The notes below the pieces were generated by a model. The model was not told the origin of the DNA. It saw only the letters and a list, made by a program, of their open reading frames with translations, and made no database searches. This document shows, piece after piece, positions 27,433-35,576 of a stretch of 64,000 bases of DNA; within the stretch, counting starts at the first letter, position 1; every line of letters begins with the position of its first letter. The stretch lies in contig JANPRD010000001.1 in NCBI GenBank assembly GCA_024699715.1, forward strand, positions 27,923 to 91,922. The letters run 5' to 3'. Made by a program: the position numbers and the translations under genes. Source of the DNA: Candidatus Methanophagales archaeon. Lineage in GTDB: Archaea > Halobacteriota > Syntropharchaeia > Alkanophagales > Methanospirareceae.

Positions 27433-27566
27433 TTCATTTGTTCTCGCATTTTCTTTTAAAGATAGCCCTAAATAGCCTCAAGCAATGAAATGGAATCACA
27501 AGCACACCACACGCTTAATTTGCGACGGAGGAGGAGAGGGGAAGGAAATAGCAAGAATAAGTGAAA

Positions 27567-28670
27567 TCAGCCTTTCTCAAAGAAGAAATCGCCACACAGC
27601 GGGTCTTCAGCGAGGAAGTCTCCGCTTTTCACGAATGCTCTTGCCCTGCATCCGCCGCAAATCTCACGATGCTTGCATATTGAGCAGCGACCTTTCACCG
27701 CTCTACGCCTCAGTGCTGAGAGAATTTCGGATTTCAAAATACTGCGAAGGCTCTCCTCACGCACATTCCCCACGCTGATTTCAAGCAAAGGACACGGAAC
27801 AACATTCCCGTTGGGTTTAATTGAGAGCATGCTTATTCCTGCTCTGCATCCCGGCGTCTCGTTCCAAAAGAAATCGGGGACGAAAGCGCCCTCAGATGCC
27901 TTCCTTCGCAAAATCACCCAGTATTGGCATGCCTGCGTCGTGCAGATTTCAATTCCTCGCCTCCTCACCTGCTCCTCGTAGATGCGTTGTAAGTTCGCTG
28001 CATATTCCTCAAAACTCAGCTCGTTTTCTTTCGCACCGATGCCACGACCGAGTGCGATGAAGTGGAAAATTCTGACCTGCGATGCTCCCAAGCGTTCAGC
28101 AATGTCCAGAATTTGTGTCAATTCCGCCTCGTTCTCTCGCAATATGCAAGGGTCAATTACAAGGCGAAGCCCCGCCTTCCTGCATGCTTTCGCAGCTCTC
28201 ACAGCACGCTCAAAGGAGTTCTTGCCACGAAGCCATTCGTGTGTGCGTTTCGTGCCGTCTATCGGAATAATCACCTCAGAGACGCCACACGCTCGCAGTT
28301 TGTATGCCGTCTCTTCGTCAAGAAGCGTGCCATTCGTCGCTAAGGACATGCTCAAACCCCGCTCCTTCCCGTAGGCGAGAATCTCAAAGAGGTCTTCTCG
28401 CAGCAAAGGCTCGCCACCGCCAAATGTCACACGCACTCCTCCTCCACCGCAAGCGTTCCCGCCGACTTCGCCTCCTTCGGCACCTCCGTCCTCTTCGCCT
28501 CCTCCGCCACTTCTGCCACCTCCGCCGAAAGTCTTCGCAATCTCGTCAACGACTGCGAGTGCCTCTTCTGTGCTGAGTTCGTTCGCTTGTGGCTCGCCCG
28601 CCTCAAAGTAGCAGTGCCTGCACCGCAAATTGCAACGCCTCGTGATGTTCCAATTTATGCTGAAATTCAT
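27567..28670 (-). CDS. Radical SAM/SPASM protein with Gly-rich insertion
   Basis: 367 residues. NITRRCNLRCRHCYFEAG near residue 10 supplies the three Cys of the radical-SAM 4Fe-4S cluster; VTFGGGEPLLREDLFEIL is the GGEP motif that binds SAM. The C-terminal SPASM region (CRAGISMLSIKPNGNVVPCPL, then CSICKHREICGGCRARA...DPLC) should hold auxiliary clusters. Relatives include the heme enzymes AhbC/AhbD and peptide-modifying PqqE-type enzymes; no precursor peptide or heme gene is beside it, so I leave the substrate open. Residues 50-80 are a Gly/Glu-rich insertion (GGGGRSGGGGEEDGG). Divergent from the DUF1614 gene. Confidence 0.88.
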   Translation of the reverse strand: MNFSINWNITRRCNLRCRHCYFEAGEPQANELSTEEALAVVDEIAKTFGGGGRSGGGGEEDGGAEGGEVGGNACGGGGVRVTFGGGEPLLREDLFEILAYGKERGLSMSLATNGTLLDEETAYKLRACGVSEVIIPIDGTKRTHEWLRGKNSFERAVRAAKACRKAGLRLVIDPCILRENEAELTQILDIAERLGASQVRIFHFIALGRGIGAKENELSFEEYAANLQRIYEEQVRRRGIEICTTQACQYWVILRRKASEGAFVPDFFWNETPGCRAGISMLSIKPNGNVVPCPLLEISVGNVREESLRSILKSEILSALRRRAVKGRCSICKHREICGGCRARAFVKSGDFLAEDPLCGDFFFEKG

Positions 28671-28718
28671 ATTTGTTAAAGGGAAAACTCAAATAATAAA
28701 GAGAGCAACATTTGAAAA

Positions 28719-29429
28719 ATGGATCGCAGGTATTTTTTCCCGCCTCTCGCACTCCCCTTCTTCTTACTGCTTTTCCTTTTACCGCTGTTTCTGCTCTCTA
28801 TTCTGCTCCTCTTTGCATTTCTCGGCATGGGACGAGCACTTGGCTTCTCGGCATTCCAAACGCTCTGCATCCTTTATGCGAGCCTTCTTGGGAGTGTTGT
28901 GAATATTCCCGTGAAGGAGTTTGAGCGTCCTCCGAAGGTCGTGCTGCGAGAGTTCTCCTTCTTCGGCATCCGCTACTCCATTCCAACGGTGCATGCTCAA
29001 AAGACAATTCTCGCAGTGAATCTCGGTGGTGCGGTCGTTCCCGTGCTTGTCGCATTTTACATCCTGCCAGAATTACCGCTCTGTGCATTCTTCATCGCAT
29101 TTCTCGCCGTTGTTGCGATTTCCTACGCTTTCTCAAGGGTCGTTGAGGGCGTTGGTGTCGTCGTTCCCGCATTTATTCCGCCATTTTTTGCTGCCCTCTC
29201 ATCCTTTGTCGCTTTGCTCCTCTGCTCCTTCCCAGTGAATTTCGCAGTTCTGCCCAAACTTGCGTTCGCAGCTGGCGTTCTTGGCGTCCTTTTCGGCGCA
29301 GACATCCTAAATTTAAGGGAAGTGCTGAAAACAGGAGCGCCCATGGTCAGCATAGGAGGAGCAGGCATATTTGACGGAATCTTCCTAACAGGTGTCGCAT
29401 CCGTCTTGCTTTCTCTTCTCTTTTTCTGA
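28719..29429 (+). CDS. DUF1614 family membrane protein
   Basis: 236 residues with about seven membrane segments. The C-terminal GAPMVSIGGAGIFDGIFLTG and the inner ADILNLREVLKTG are the hallmark of DUF1614, a family of uncharacterised archaeal and bacterial membrane proteins. It starts shortly after a TTTGAAAA stretch; the divergent radical SAM gene shares the 48-base promoter gap. Function unknown. Confidence 0.85.
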   Translation: MDRRYFFPPLALPFFLLLFLLPLFLLSILLLFAFLGMGRALGFSAFQTLCILYASLLGSVVNIPVKEFERPPKVVLREFSFFGIRYSIPTVHAQKTILAVNLGGAVVPVLVAFYILPELPLCAFFIAFLAVVAISYAFSRVVEGVGVVVPAFIPPFFAALSSFVALLLCSFPVNFAVLPKLAFAAGVLGVLFGADILNLREVLKTGAPMVSIGGAGIFDGIFLTGVASVLLSLLFF

Positions 29430-29467
29430 TTTACTCCTTTCTTGTGCTGGAAGCAGGAAAGAGACCT

Positions 29468-29489
29468 CCTCACTGAATGGGCAGTGAGG
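29468..29489. repeat. Perfect hairpin CCTCACTG / CAGTGAGG
   Basis: Eight-base perfect inverted repeat with a six-base loop, 39 bases after the DUF1614 stop. No T-run follows, so it is not a typical archaeal terminator; it may be an mRNA 3' stabiliser or part of an old mobile element. Confidence 0.6.
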
Positions 29490-29638
29490 CTCATAGCTTC
29501 CTCTTACATCCACCGAGCTTACCCTTCAGACGGGCAGAGGCTCAGTGAGGGTTTCTCTTCGGGTGTGCAACGCCCTACGCTCTGCAAGCAATAATATTTA
29601 CCGACCGCATCCTCTGCTGTATCCCATTGAAAAGGTAG

Positions 29639-29658
29639 AGCAGCAACAATATTCTTAA
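29639..29658 (+). repeat. 20-base direct repeat, left copy
   Basis: AGCAGCAACAATATTCTTAA, identical to the copy at 30646-30665. Flanked by GGTAG and CTACC. The two copies bracket the secreted-protein gene at 29802-30506. Confidence 0.8.
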
Positions 29659-29801
29659 CTACCCCAAAACCTCCCTCACACACCGACCCTAATTTATTCT
29701 ATCACTTAAGGAGCTTGGCGACCTTAATACAGACGAAAAGTGTAAGGAACTTACCATTCACAGATTGCATCACATGAGGATATTTATTCATGCTACGGAG
29801 C

Positions 29802-30506
29802 TCACGGACTTTGCGTATCAGCTCCACTATAAGCGACTTCAGCAATTAAGAAGGTAATTCTGTCGTTTTTTATAGTATCTGGTAGCGGTATAATTGCAAT
29901 GTTCTTGTATTTAAATGCACTGCCATAAAATTTTAATGGAACGACCATAGGTTTTCCTGTTGTTTCATTCTTGACCTCTATTTTTACTATTCCGTCCTCC
30001 TTTTCTATGGAAATGAGTTTTATTAGATTGCCTTTCACAGTGGCGCTCTCGTTTATTTTCATTTCAATCTCTTCAAACTTCGGCACTATTTTCTCTTCCA
30101 TTTCCTTAAAGTTCGGCGGTAGAGGCCCCCATGTAGTTGGTTCAGGTGTTGAGGTTGTTTGTGAGGTTCTCGGTTGAACGGGAAGAGCAGGCACAGGATT
30201 TGGAAGAAGAGCGAGTATATCTTCGTTGAGCGGCAAAAACTCCTCCTCCCTCGTCCCTGGGGGTCTATCGTATTTTCCTGTTATTAAATCATATGCTATT
30301 TCATCAGCCCAAGTGTATTCTCTCATTTGAGTTTCGATTTCTTGTCGTAGTTTTGTTATTTCATCTTCATCGTAAGTATAGTTCTTCTTTCCTGCTGCAC
30401 CAAGTGAAGTGCAGGCAACCTCATTCTTGCTCCGATTCTGAGCCATAACCAACACAACGCCACACACCAGTAACACCATTATCCCAATCGCCAATATCTT
30501 CTTCAT
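29802..30506 (-). CDS. Secreted protein of unknown function
   Basis: 234 residues. A clear export signal (MKKILAIGIMVLLVCGVVLVMA) is followed by a charged region, a Pro/Thr-rich linker near residue 120 (TSQTTSTPEPTTWGPLPP) and a beta-rich C-terminal domain (VKGNLIKLISIEKEDGIVKIEV...). No family recognised. AAAGGAGGTGAAAAG before the ATG is a strong ribosome site. The gene has its own TATA box and a hairpin at the predicted mRNA 5' end, and lies between two identical 20-base repeats. Composition is AT-richer than neighbours and free of charged low-complexity runs, which fits a later arrival. Confidence 0.7.
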   Translation of the reverse strand: MKKILAIGIMVLLVCGVVLVMAQNRSKNEVACTSLGAAGKKNYTYDEDEITKLRQEIETQMREYTWADEIAYDLITGKYDRPPGTREEEFLPLNEDILALLPNPVPALPVQPRTSQTTSTPEPTTWGPLPPNFKEMEEKIVPKFEEIEMKINESATVKGNLIKLISIEKEDGIVKIEVKNETTGKPMVVPLKFYGSAFKYKNIAIIPLPDTIKNDRITFLIAEVAYSGADTQSP

Positions 30507-30548
30507 CTTTTCACCTCCTTTTCCTTCATTTTACATCCTCTTCTTTTT

Positions 30549-30567
30549 AGCGCCCCTCCTCGGCGCT
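30549..30567 (-). promoter_or_regulatory. Hairpin at predicted 5' end of secreted-protein mRNA
   Basis: AGCGCC and GGCGCT pair around a seven-base purine loop. Its upstream edge falls about 25 bases from the TATA centre at 30592, so the mRNA would begin with this stem-loop. It could protect the 5' end or hide the GAGGAGG in the loop. Confidence 0.5.
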
Positions 30568-30586
30568 CACCACAGGTATCGCTCAA

Positions 30587-30597
30587 ATTATATAAAT
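30587..30597 (-). promoter_or_regulatory. TATA box of the secreted-protein gene
   Basis: ATTTATATAAT on the minus strand, a near-consensus archaeal TATA element, about 85 bases before the ATG at 30506. Confidence 0.65.
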
Positions 30598-30621
30598 ACT
30601 TTTCCACAGACATCCACTGCT

Positions 30622-30640
30622 CTACATTTGAAAAATGTAG
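30622..30640. repeat. Perfect hairpin CTACATTT / AAATGTAG
   Basis: Eight-base perfect inverted repeat with loop GAA, just before the right copy of the 20-base repeat and upstream of the TATA box of 29802-30506. It also lies 40 bases past the isopentenyl phosphate kinase stop and may mark the end of that transcript. Confidence 0.6.
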
Positions 30641-30645
30641 GGATT

Positions 30646-30665
30646 AGCAGCAACAATATTCTTAA
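30646..30665 (+). repeat. 20-base direct repeat, right copy
   Basis: Second copy of AGCAGCAACAATATTCTTAA. Looser similarity extends to the left (CATTTGAAAAATGTAG here, CATTGAAAAGGTAG in the other copy), suggesting a duplicated segment of about 45 bases rather than a chance match. Confidence 0.8.
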
Positions 30666-30679
30666 ACTTGAGAATATAC

Positions 30680-31483
30680 TCACACTGTCACTTCAGTGCC
30701 GAGCAAGCGCTCATCAGTCAGGAATTTAAGCACGGAAAGCGGTCTTTTTGCGTTGAAAAGAAGAGAATTAATTCCTTTTGACGCCAAATCTGCGAGAAGA
30801 CGAACCTTCTCAAGCATTCCACCCGTGACATCCACATGCTCAGAGCCTCTTAAGGAAGCTATTTTCTCAACCTCTGTGTGCCGAATGCTCTCAATTAAAC
30901 GACCTTTGCTGTCAAGAACGCCGTCTTTGTCCGTGCCGACGCCGACCTTTTTTGCGTTGAAATGCGCTGCGAGATGCACAACGATGCGGTCTCCACTCAA
31001 AATTTGGAAAGAATCGCCGTTGAAGATGACATCGCCGTGAAGAACAGGGACAAGAATGTCGCTTGCTCGCTCACTTTTTTCCGCATTCGCATTCAAAATT
31101 CTCGCCACTTGCTCATTTAACGCATTGAAATCCTCAGATGCAGAAAAGATGCAGAAAGGATGCAGGGGAATTGCACTCACACCTTTTCGCAGCAGTGAGG
31201 CGACGAACATCGCATTCAATTCGCAGACTGCGAGGTGCGTGAGGATTGCGTCCCTCGCTTCCCCGCTCTTTAAAAACTTCATCGCTTGAGGGTGTCCGAA
31301 AGAGCCCGCACCATGCACGAGAATGAGCATTCTTCGCATAGAAGATTCTCGCCACTCTTGCATCGCTGCTGCGATTTCTCCCGAGATTCGCTCTATTTCA
31401 CTCGCTCTCGCACTTTTCTCAGCTCCCTTCTCCGTCAGCACACTGCCTCCTATTTTAAGCACATAAATATCGTTCGCATACAT
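30680..31483 (-). CDS. ipk: Isopentenyl phosphate kinase
   Basis: 267 residues, amino acid kinase fold. It phosphorylates isopentenyl phosphate to IPP in the archaeal mevalonate pathway. Visible: VLKIGGSVLTEK (ATP phosphate Lys), VHGAGSFGHPQAMKF with the catalytic His typical of IPK, PVLHGDVIFNGD, ILSGDRIVVHLA and GVGTDKDGVLD, then VDVTGGMLEKV. These separate it from glutamate-5-kinase and uridylate kinase. hmgA lies elsewhere in the window; no other pathway gene is adjacent. The membrane protein gene upstream ends 21 bases away. Confidence 0.93.
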   Translation of the reverse strand: MYANDIYVLKIGGSVLTEKGAEKSARASEIERISGEIAAAMQEWRESSMRRMLILVHGAGSFGHPQAMKFLKSGEARDAILTHLAVCELNAMFVASLLRKGVSAIPLHPFCIFSASEDFNALNEQVARILNANAEKSERASDILVPVLHGDVIFNGDSFQILSGDRIVVHLAAHFNAKKVGVGTDKDGVLDSKGRLIESIRHTEVEKIASLRGSEHVDVTGGMLEKVRLLADLASKGINSLLFNAKRPLSVLKFLTDERLLGTEVTV

Positions 31484-31503
31484 TTTCGCCCACCTTCAAT
31501 TAA

Positions 31504-32643
31504 TTACATGCAGAACATTACCATAGCAATGATAAAAAGTTTGGCAATTACGCTGAAAGAATAATTTACTATGCTTATTTTTACTCCCAATTTCCCAAAA
31601 AGCGAGACATACATGGAGAAACTATGCTTCATATATATCATTGTTATTGTTAATATGCTTCCAACGAGCAGCGTTAAAATCGCCTGCTTCGCATTTATTA
31701 CTTCGCTTTGCAAGAGTGCGGAAACTGTCGCATAGCCTGCTGAGAAGTGAATCAAATCCGCCATTATCGCAGTTATGCATTCACCTGGAAGACCAAAAAC
31801 ATGCAAAACTGGTTCAAAAATCCCGCTAATAACTTCCATACCTCCTGAAATAAGCAGAAAATCTATGATTAAAAATGCAATTACAAGCGTTGGAATGACC
31901 TTCTTAAGCGTTTTCACTGACTTTATCAGTGCAGTTTTCAAGCGCTCCCTTCGTTCTTCTTTCCGCTCCGATGCCTCTCGCTCTTTCACCGTCTCCGCCT
32001 CTTTTCCTTCGTTCTCCTCATTCACATTCGCAGTTCCGCTTGCACTCCTCTCAAGAGCAACCGCTTCAGCGCTTCCCTCTCTTACGCTCAATCTTCGCTG
32101 GGCTTCTTGCACCTGCACCACCACCGCTCCTCTTCCCTCCACCGCTTTCCCCTTTTGCTGCGTGTTTTGGGCGTGAGGTTGAGCGGAAGGCTCGTGAAGC
32201 ATTCTTGCGAGGAAGAAAGCCACTCCGCTTTGAATGAGAGCGGAGAAGAGGTTGAGCAGGATGTAAGCGGTGCCGATGAAAGGACCGAGCAGAACGACTG
32301 CGAGCGGCGCTTGCACCCTGAAGAGCGACTCGCCAGCGACAATCGGGAAAGTGCTCATTACTGATGTGAGCAGTGCCTCCCTTTCACTCACTTTTCGTGA
32401 TTGGTAGAAGCCTGCGAGCATCGCCTTACCCGCAGTTGGATTGAAAAAGCAAGTTAAAAGTGAGATAACGCATTCCTTTGGCAGTCTTGAAGCATGACAA
32501 AATGGCAGGAATAGCGGTGTTAAACGCTCAATTACGCCACTCTCCATCAAAATGTTCGCAAGTATTACGCCGACAACAATCAAAATAACCGCTCTCAATA
32601 GAAATTTTGTTGCATCGCTCATGAGTGCTTGCAAGACTTCCAT
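31504..32643 (-). CDS. GATE (nucleoside-recognition) domain membrane protein
   Basis: 379 residues in two membrane halves (1-150 and 255-379). Each half holds a nucleoside-recognition/GATE-type signature: PLFLPFCHASRLPKECVIS with LTCFFNPTAGKAML in the first, PVLHVFGLPGECITAIMADLIHFSAGYAT in the second. This inverted duplicated arrangement is typical of the family, whose transported substrate is unknown in archaea. The halves are joined by about 95 residues of charged low-complexity sequence (SEREASERKEERRERL). FeoB shares the GATE fold, but this protein has no G domain. Confidence 0.82.
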   Translation of the reverse strand: MEVLQALMSDATKFLLRAVILIVVGVILANILMESGVIERLTPLFLPFCHASRLPKECVISLLTCFFNPTAGKAMLAGFYQSRKVSEREALLTSVMSTFPIVAGESLFRVQAPLAVVLLGPFIGTAYILLNLFSALIQSGVAFFLARMLHEPSAQPHAQNTQQKGKAVEGRGAVVVQVQEAQRRLSVREGSAEAVALERSASGTANVNEENEGKEAETVKEREASERKEERRERLKTALIKSVKTLKKVIPTLVIAFLIIDFLLISGGMEVISGIFEPVLHVFGLPGECITAIMADLIHFSAGYATVSALLQSEVINAKQAILTLLVGSILTITMIYMKHSFSMYVSLFGKLGVKISIVNYSFSVIAKLFIIAMVMFCM

Positions 32644-32750
32644 TACTTTACTATTTGAGGAGGATTAAATTGTTGCTTTTCTTAGCTCCTTTTTCTCTCT
32701 TTTGCTCCCCCTTTAAACGCTTTTAAATAAGGAAAGAAGAAGAGAAGAAG

Positions 32751-33302
32751 GTGAGGGTGCGTCTTTACGCATACGATGCGGGTGATTGCGACCCGAAGAG
32801 ATGCACGGTGCGGAGACTTGCTGCGTTTGGGCTTGTGAAGCTTGTGAAATTGAAACACTTACGGAAGTCTCTTCTCCTCTTCCCGACGGCTGAGAAGGCG
32901 CTCTCACCTGCGGATGCTGAGCTGGCTCGCAGCGGTGGGATTGCGGTGCTTGACTGCTCTTGGCGTCGCTTTGAAGCTTCTGACTTCGGCGGTGCGTTCG
33001 GCGGTGTTTTGCGTGTGAAGAGGATGCGAGCGTTGCCGTTTTTGCTTGCTGCGAATCCTGTGAATTTCGGTAAGCCATTCGTTTTGAGCTCTGCGGAGGC
33101 ATTCGCAGCCTCGCTCTTCATCTTGGGCGAGAAAGAGCTCGCATTCGCTGTTTTGGGAAAATTCAAGTGGGGTCATGCGTTCTTTCAACTGAACGGTGAA
33201 ATGCTTTCCGCATACGAAAAGGCGAAGAACAGCACGGAAGTCGTTGAAATGCAGATGCGCTTCCTCGCAGCTCTCGAAAAGAGGAGAAACAAAGACTCTT
33301 AA
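32751..33302 (+). CDS. tsr3: Tsr3-like rRNA aminocarboxypropyltransferase (DUF367)
   Basis: 183 residues, GTG start. Tsr3 transfers the 3-amino-3-carboxypropyl group of SAM to a uridine of small-subunit rRNA; archaeal relatives are common. AYDAGDCDPKRCTVRRL matches the conserved N-terminal D-x-x-K-C-T segment, IAVLDCSWRRF the L-D-C-S-W motif, and RALPFLLAANPVNFGKP with LSSAEAFAASLFILGE the SPOUT-like C-terminal part. Slightly short but complete. Divergent from the GATE-domain gene. Confidence 0.9.
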   Translation: MRVRLYAYDAGDCDPKRCTVRRLAAFGLVKLVKLKHLRKSLLLFPTAEKALSPADAELARSGGIAVLDCSWRRFEASDFGGAFGGVLRVKRMRALPFLLAANPVNFGKPFVLSSAEAFAASLFILGEKELAFAVLGKFKWGHAFFQLNGEMLSAYEKAKNSTEVVEMQMRFLAALEKRRNKDS

Positions 33303-33349
33303 ACCGCTACCGAAAGCATCAGAAAGTAGAGATGGCTTGGGAGGGAAAT

Positions 33350-33844
33350 CTATTGCAGGATGTTGTCAAGATATTTTTGGTATTCCTCCACGGCGACGGG
33401 TCTGCCCGTCCAGAACTTCACGACCTCTCCCTTGTGAATAATTGCGTTCATCGGCAGTAGTTTCTCGCCCTCCCCTTGGTGAATAATGTGGTAGAGAGCG
33501 ACCTCTGGCGAGGAGTCGAAAATTTCGTAGAAAGTGATGCTTTCGCCGTATATGCGTTTCAACGCCTCAACATTCGGGCGGTCTCGCTCACAAATCATGC
33601 ACACTTCTTCGCTGCACGGGTCTCTGCGAATGTTCAGTAGCACGGGTCGCTCTTGTGAGAGTGCGTTAAGCCTCGCCACAACTTTCTCTACGACCTCATA
33701 CTTCTCCTGAATGAAGCGTTCAATCGCCTCCGCAAACCTGCTCCGCACATCCTCCTCGCTCGCTCCATGCTTCTTTGCGAGTGCGGAAACGACTTTACGG
33801 CGGAATTCCTCCCTATGCGTCCTCAAAAGCTCCTCAAGCATCAT
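33350..33844 (-). CDS. Thioredoxin-fold-like hypothetical protein
   Basis: 164 residues. The first 55 are helical and charged. From residue 68 the order PVLLNIRRDPCSEEVCMICERDRPNVEAL, then ITFYEIFDSSPEVALYHII, a Pro (LLPMNAIIHKG) and VVKFWTGRP resembles a thioredoxin fold with cis-Pro, but the active-site equivalent is C-x4-C-x2-C. It might bind a metal or act in redox. It lies immediately downstream of the antiporter cluster on the same strand and could belong to it. Confidence 0.65.
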   Translation of the reverse strand: MMLEELLRTHREEFRRKVVSALAKKHGASEEDVRSRFAEAIERFIQEKYEVVEKVVARLNALSQERPVLLNIRRDPCSEEVCMICERDRPNVEALKRIYGESITFYEIFDSSPEVALYHIIHQGEGEKLLPMNAIIHKGEVVKFWTGRPVAVEEYQKYLDNILQ

Positions 33845-33949
33845 ATATTACAATTAGATTTCAAAAAATTACTCCGCCACGAAAAAACCGCTACGACAGA
33901 AGAACGAAGAGCGAGGAGGAGGGACGAGAAGGAGCAAAGCTTGAGAGCG

Positions 33950-35576
33950 TCAAGGGAATACCCCTGCACTCATTCCTGTTGCGGAAGCCGCCTGCTCTGC
34001 GAGCCTGAAGATGAAGAGCGAGAGGGCATCAGAGACGGGTTGTGGAAGCACAGGCTGGGCAAAGAACAAAACGAAGAAGAGAATGGAGTAAATTGCGGTG
34101 ATTGTGAGCGGAATTACCATGAGCAAAACGAGGGGAGATGTCTCTTTCAGTCCTCTTTCATTCTTTGACGACTCTGATGACGGAGATTCAAAAAATGCAG
34201 TCCTTATGATTGGGAAGAAATAAATGACATCAAGAAAAGAGCTGACGATGATGACAGTGAGGAGGAAGAATGCAAGCAAAGAGGAATGATTGTGCCATTC
34301 CCACGCACCGAAGCACATGAAAAGCTTACTTACAAGCCCCGCAATCGGCGGAAGACCGCACATACCCAGCGCTCCAACCGTGAAAGCGAGCATCGTAATC
34401 GGCATTTCTTTCCCGACTCCCGCCATCTCACTTATATTTTTCTTTCCTGTGACGACCATTATCGCACCTGCGCAGAGGAAGAGCGTGATTTTCATATAGC
34501 CATGGAATGGAATATGGAGCATTGCACCCATCACGCCGTCATTCCAGAGCAAAGATGCGCCGAAAATAATGTATGAGAGCTGCGAAATGGTTGAATAAGC
34601 GAGCCTCCTCTTCAAATTATCCTGTGCGATTGCGAAAAGAGATGCGACAATCATCGTGAAAGATGCAATTAGCGCAGTAATAAGCCATAGATTTGTCTCA
34701 TACATCGCTTGCGTGCCGAAAACGAAGCAAATTGTGCGGACAATGCCGAAAGCACCCGCCTTCACGACAGCGACGGCATGAAGCAACGCACTAACAGGCG
34801 TCGGCGCTATCATTGCGGTCGGCAGCCAAGAGTGGAATGGCATCCACGCAGACTTCATGAAGCCGAGAAGGAAGCAGAAAAGAAGCACCGCAGGAAGCAC
34901 CGTAGAGACTTTCATGGCAGCGTTCGCCAAGCCCTGGAATGCCTCCCGCATGGAAGTCTGTCGTGCCTGCGAGGTAGTAAGTGAGAACCGTTGCAGCGAG
35001 CAGAAAACATCCTGCGGTCATTAAATATGCGAGATACTTGCGTCCTGCGGAAATTGCCTCCCTGCTCTGCTCGTGAATCACAAGCGGGTATGTTGAAACG
35101 GTGAGAATCTCGTAAAAAATGAAGAGCGTGAGCAAATTCTTCGCCATCGCAACGCCCACAGCACCGAAAATCGCCCAGCAGAAGCAGAAGAAATAGCGAG
35201 TTTGAGCATGCTCCTCCAAAGAACGCATGTATCCTATGGAGTAAAATGAGACAAGAATCCACAAAGATGATGCGGTAATTGCGAAAATCTCGCCAAAAGC
35301 GTCAACCTTGAACGCAACATCCAAATTTGCGAATATTGTGTGGAACAGCACGCACTCCACCGCTCCCGCATCCAAAATCGTCGGAGCCATTGAAATGACG
35401 ATTGCGAAGAGCGAGAACGCAGCGGAGAGCGTCCAGAACTCTCGCAAATTCGGGCGATTTCTTGAGAGCAGAATCAGCGGAGCGGCAACCGCAGGACACA
35501 ACACCGCAAGCAACGGCTTCAAAGAATGCACCACTGTAGCAGACGCAGATGCATCGGCGAGAAGCACCGCTGGCAT
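33950..35576 (-). CDS. MrpD/NuoM-N-like proton-conducting subunit, frameshifted near 34925
   Basis: A 14-helix-type antiporter subunit of the complex I/Mrp family. Frame one (ATG 35576) encodes the first helices with VGVAMAKNLLTLFIFYEILTVSTYPL, where the Glu is the conserved proton-path residue. The frame breaks at GGGCTTGGCG near 34925; one surplus base restores PGLANAAMKVS. Frame two carries FMKSAWMPFHSWLPTAMIAPTPVSALLHAVAVVKAG (key Lys) and AQDNLKRRLAYSTISQLSY. The rejoined product is about 541 residues. Its ATG directly follows the stop of the next antiporter gene, so they are co-translated. Confidence 0.88.

Larger units (their letters stand above)
29430..29801. other. 372-base gap with hairpin and one copy of a 20-base repeat
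   Basis: No credible gene. It holds a perfect 8-bp hairpin at 29468-29489, a stretch rich in short CAGTGAGG/CTCAGTGAGG echoes to about 29560, and the first copy of AGCAGCAACAATATTCTTAA at 29639-29658, itself bracketed by GGTAG/CTACC. The mix of hairpins and repeats could be the decayed end of an insertion sequence of the IS200/IS605 type, but no transposase is left to prove it. Confidence 0.5.

Noticed and set aside
29458..29560. C-terminus of a TnpB-like transposase after the DUF1614 gene
   Set aside because: A few tail-like residues can be read but no zinc-ribbon or catalytic motif is present, so no gene is called.
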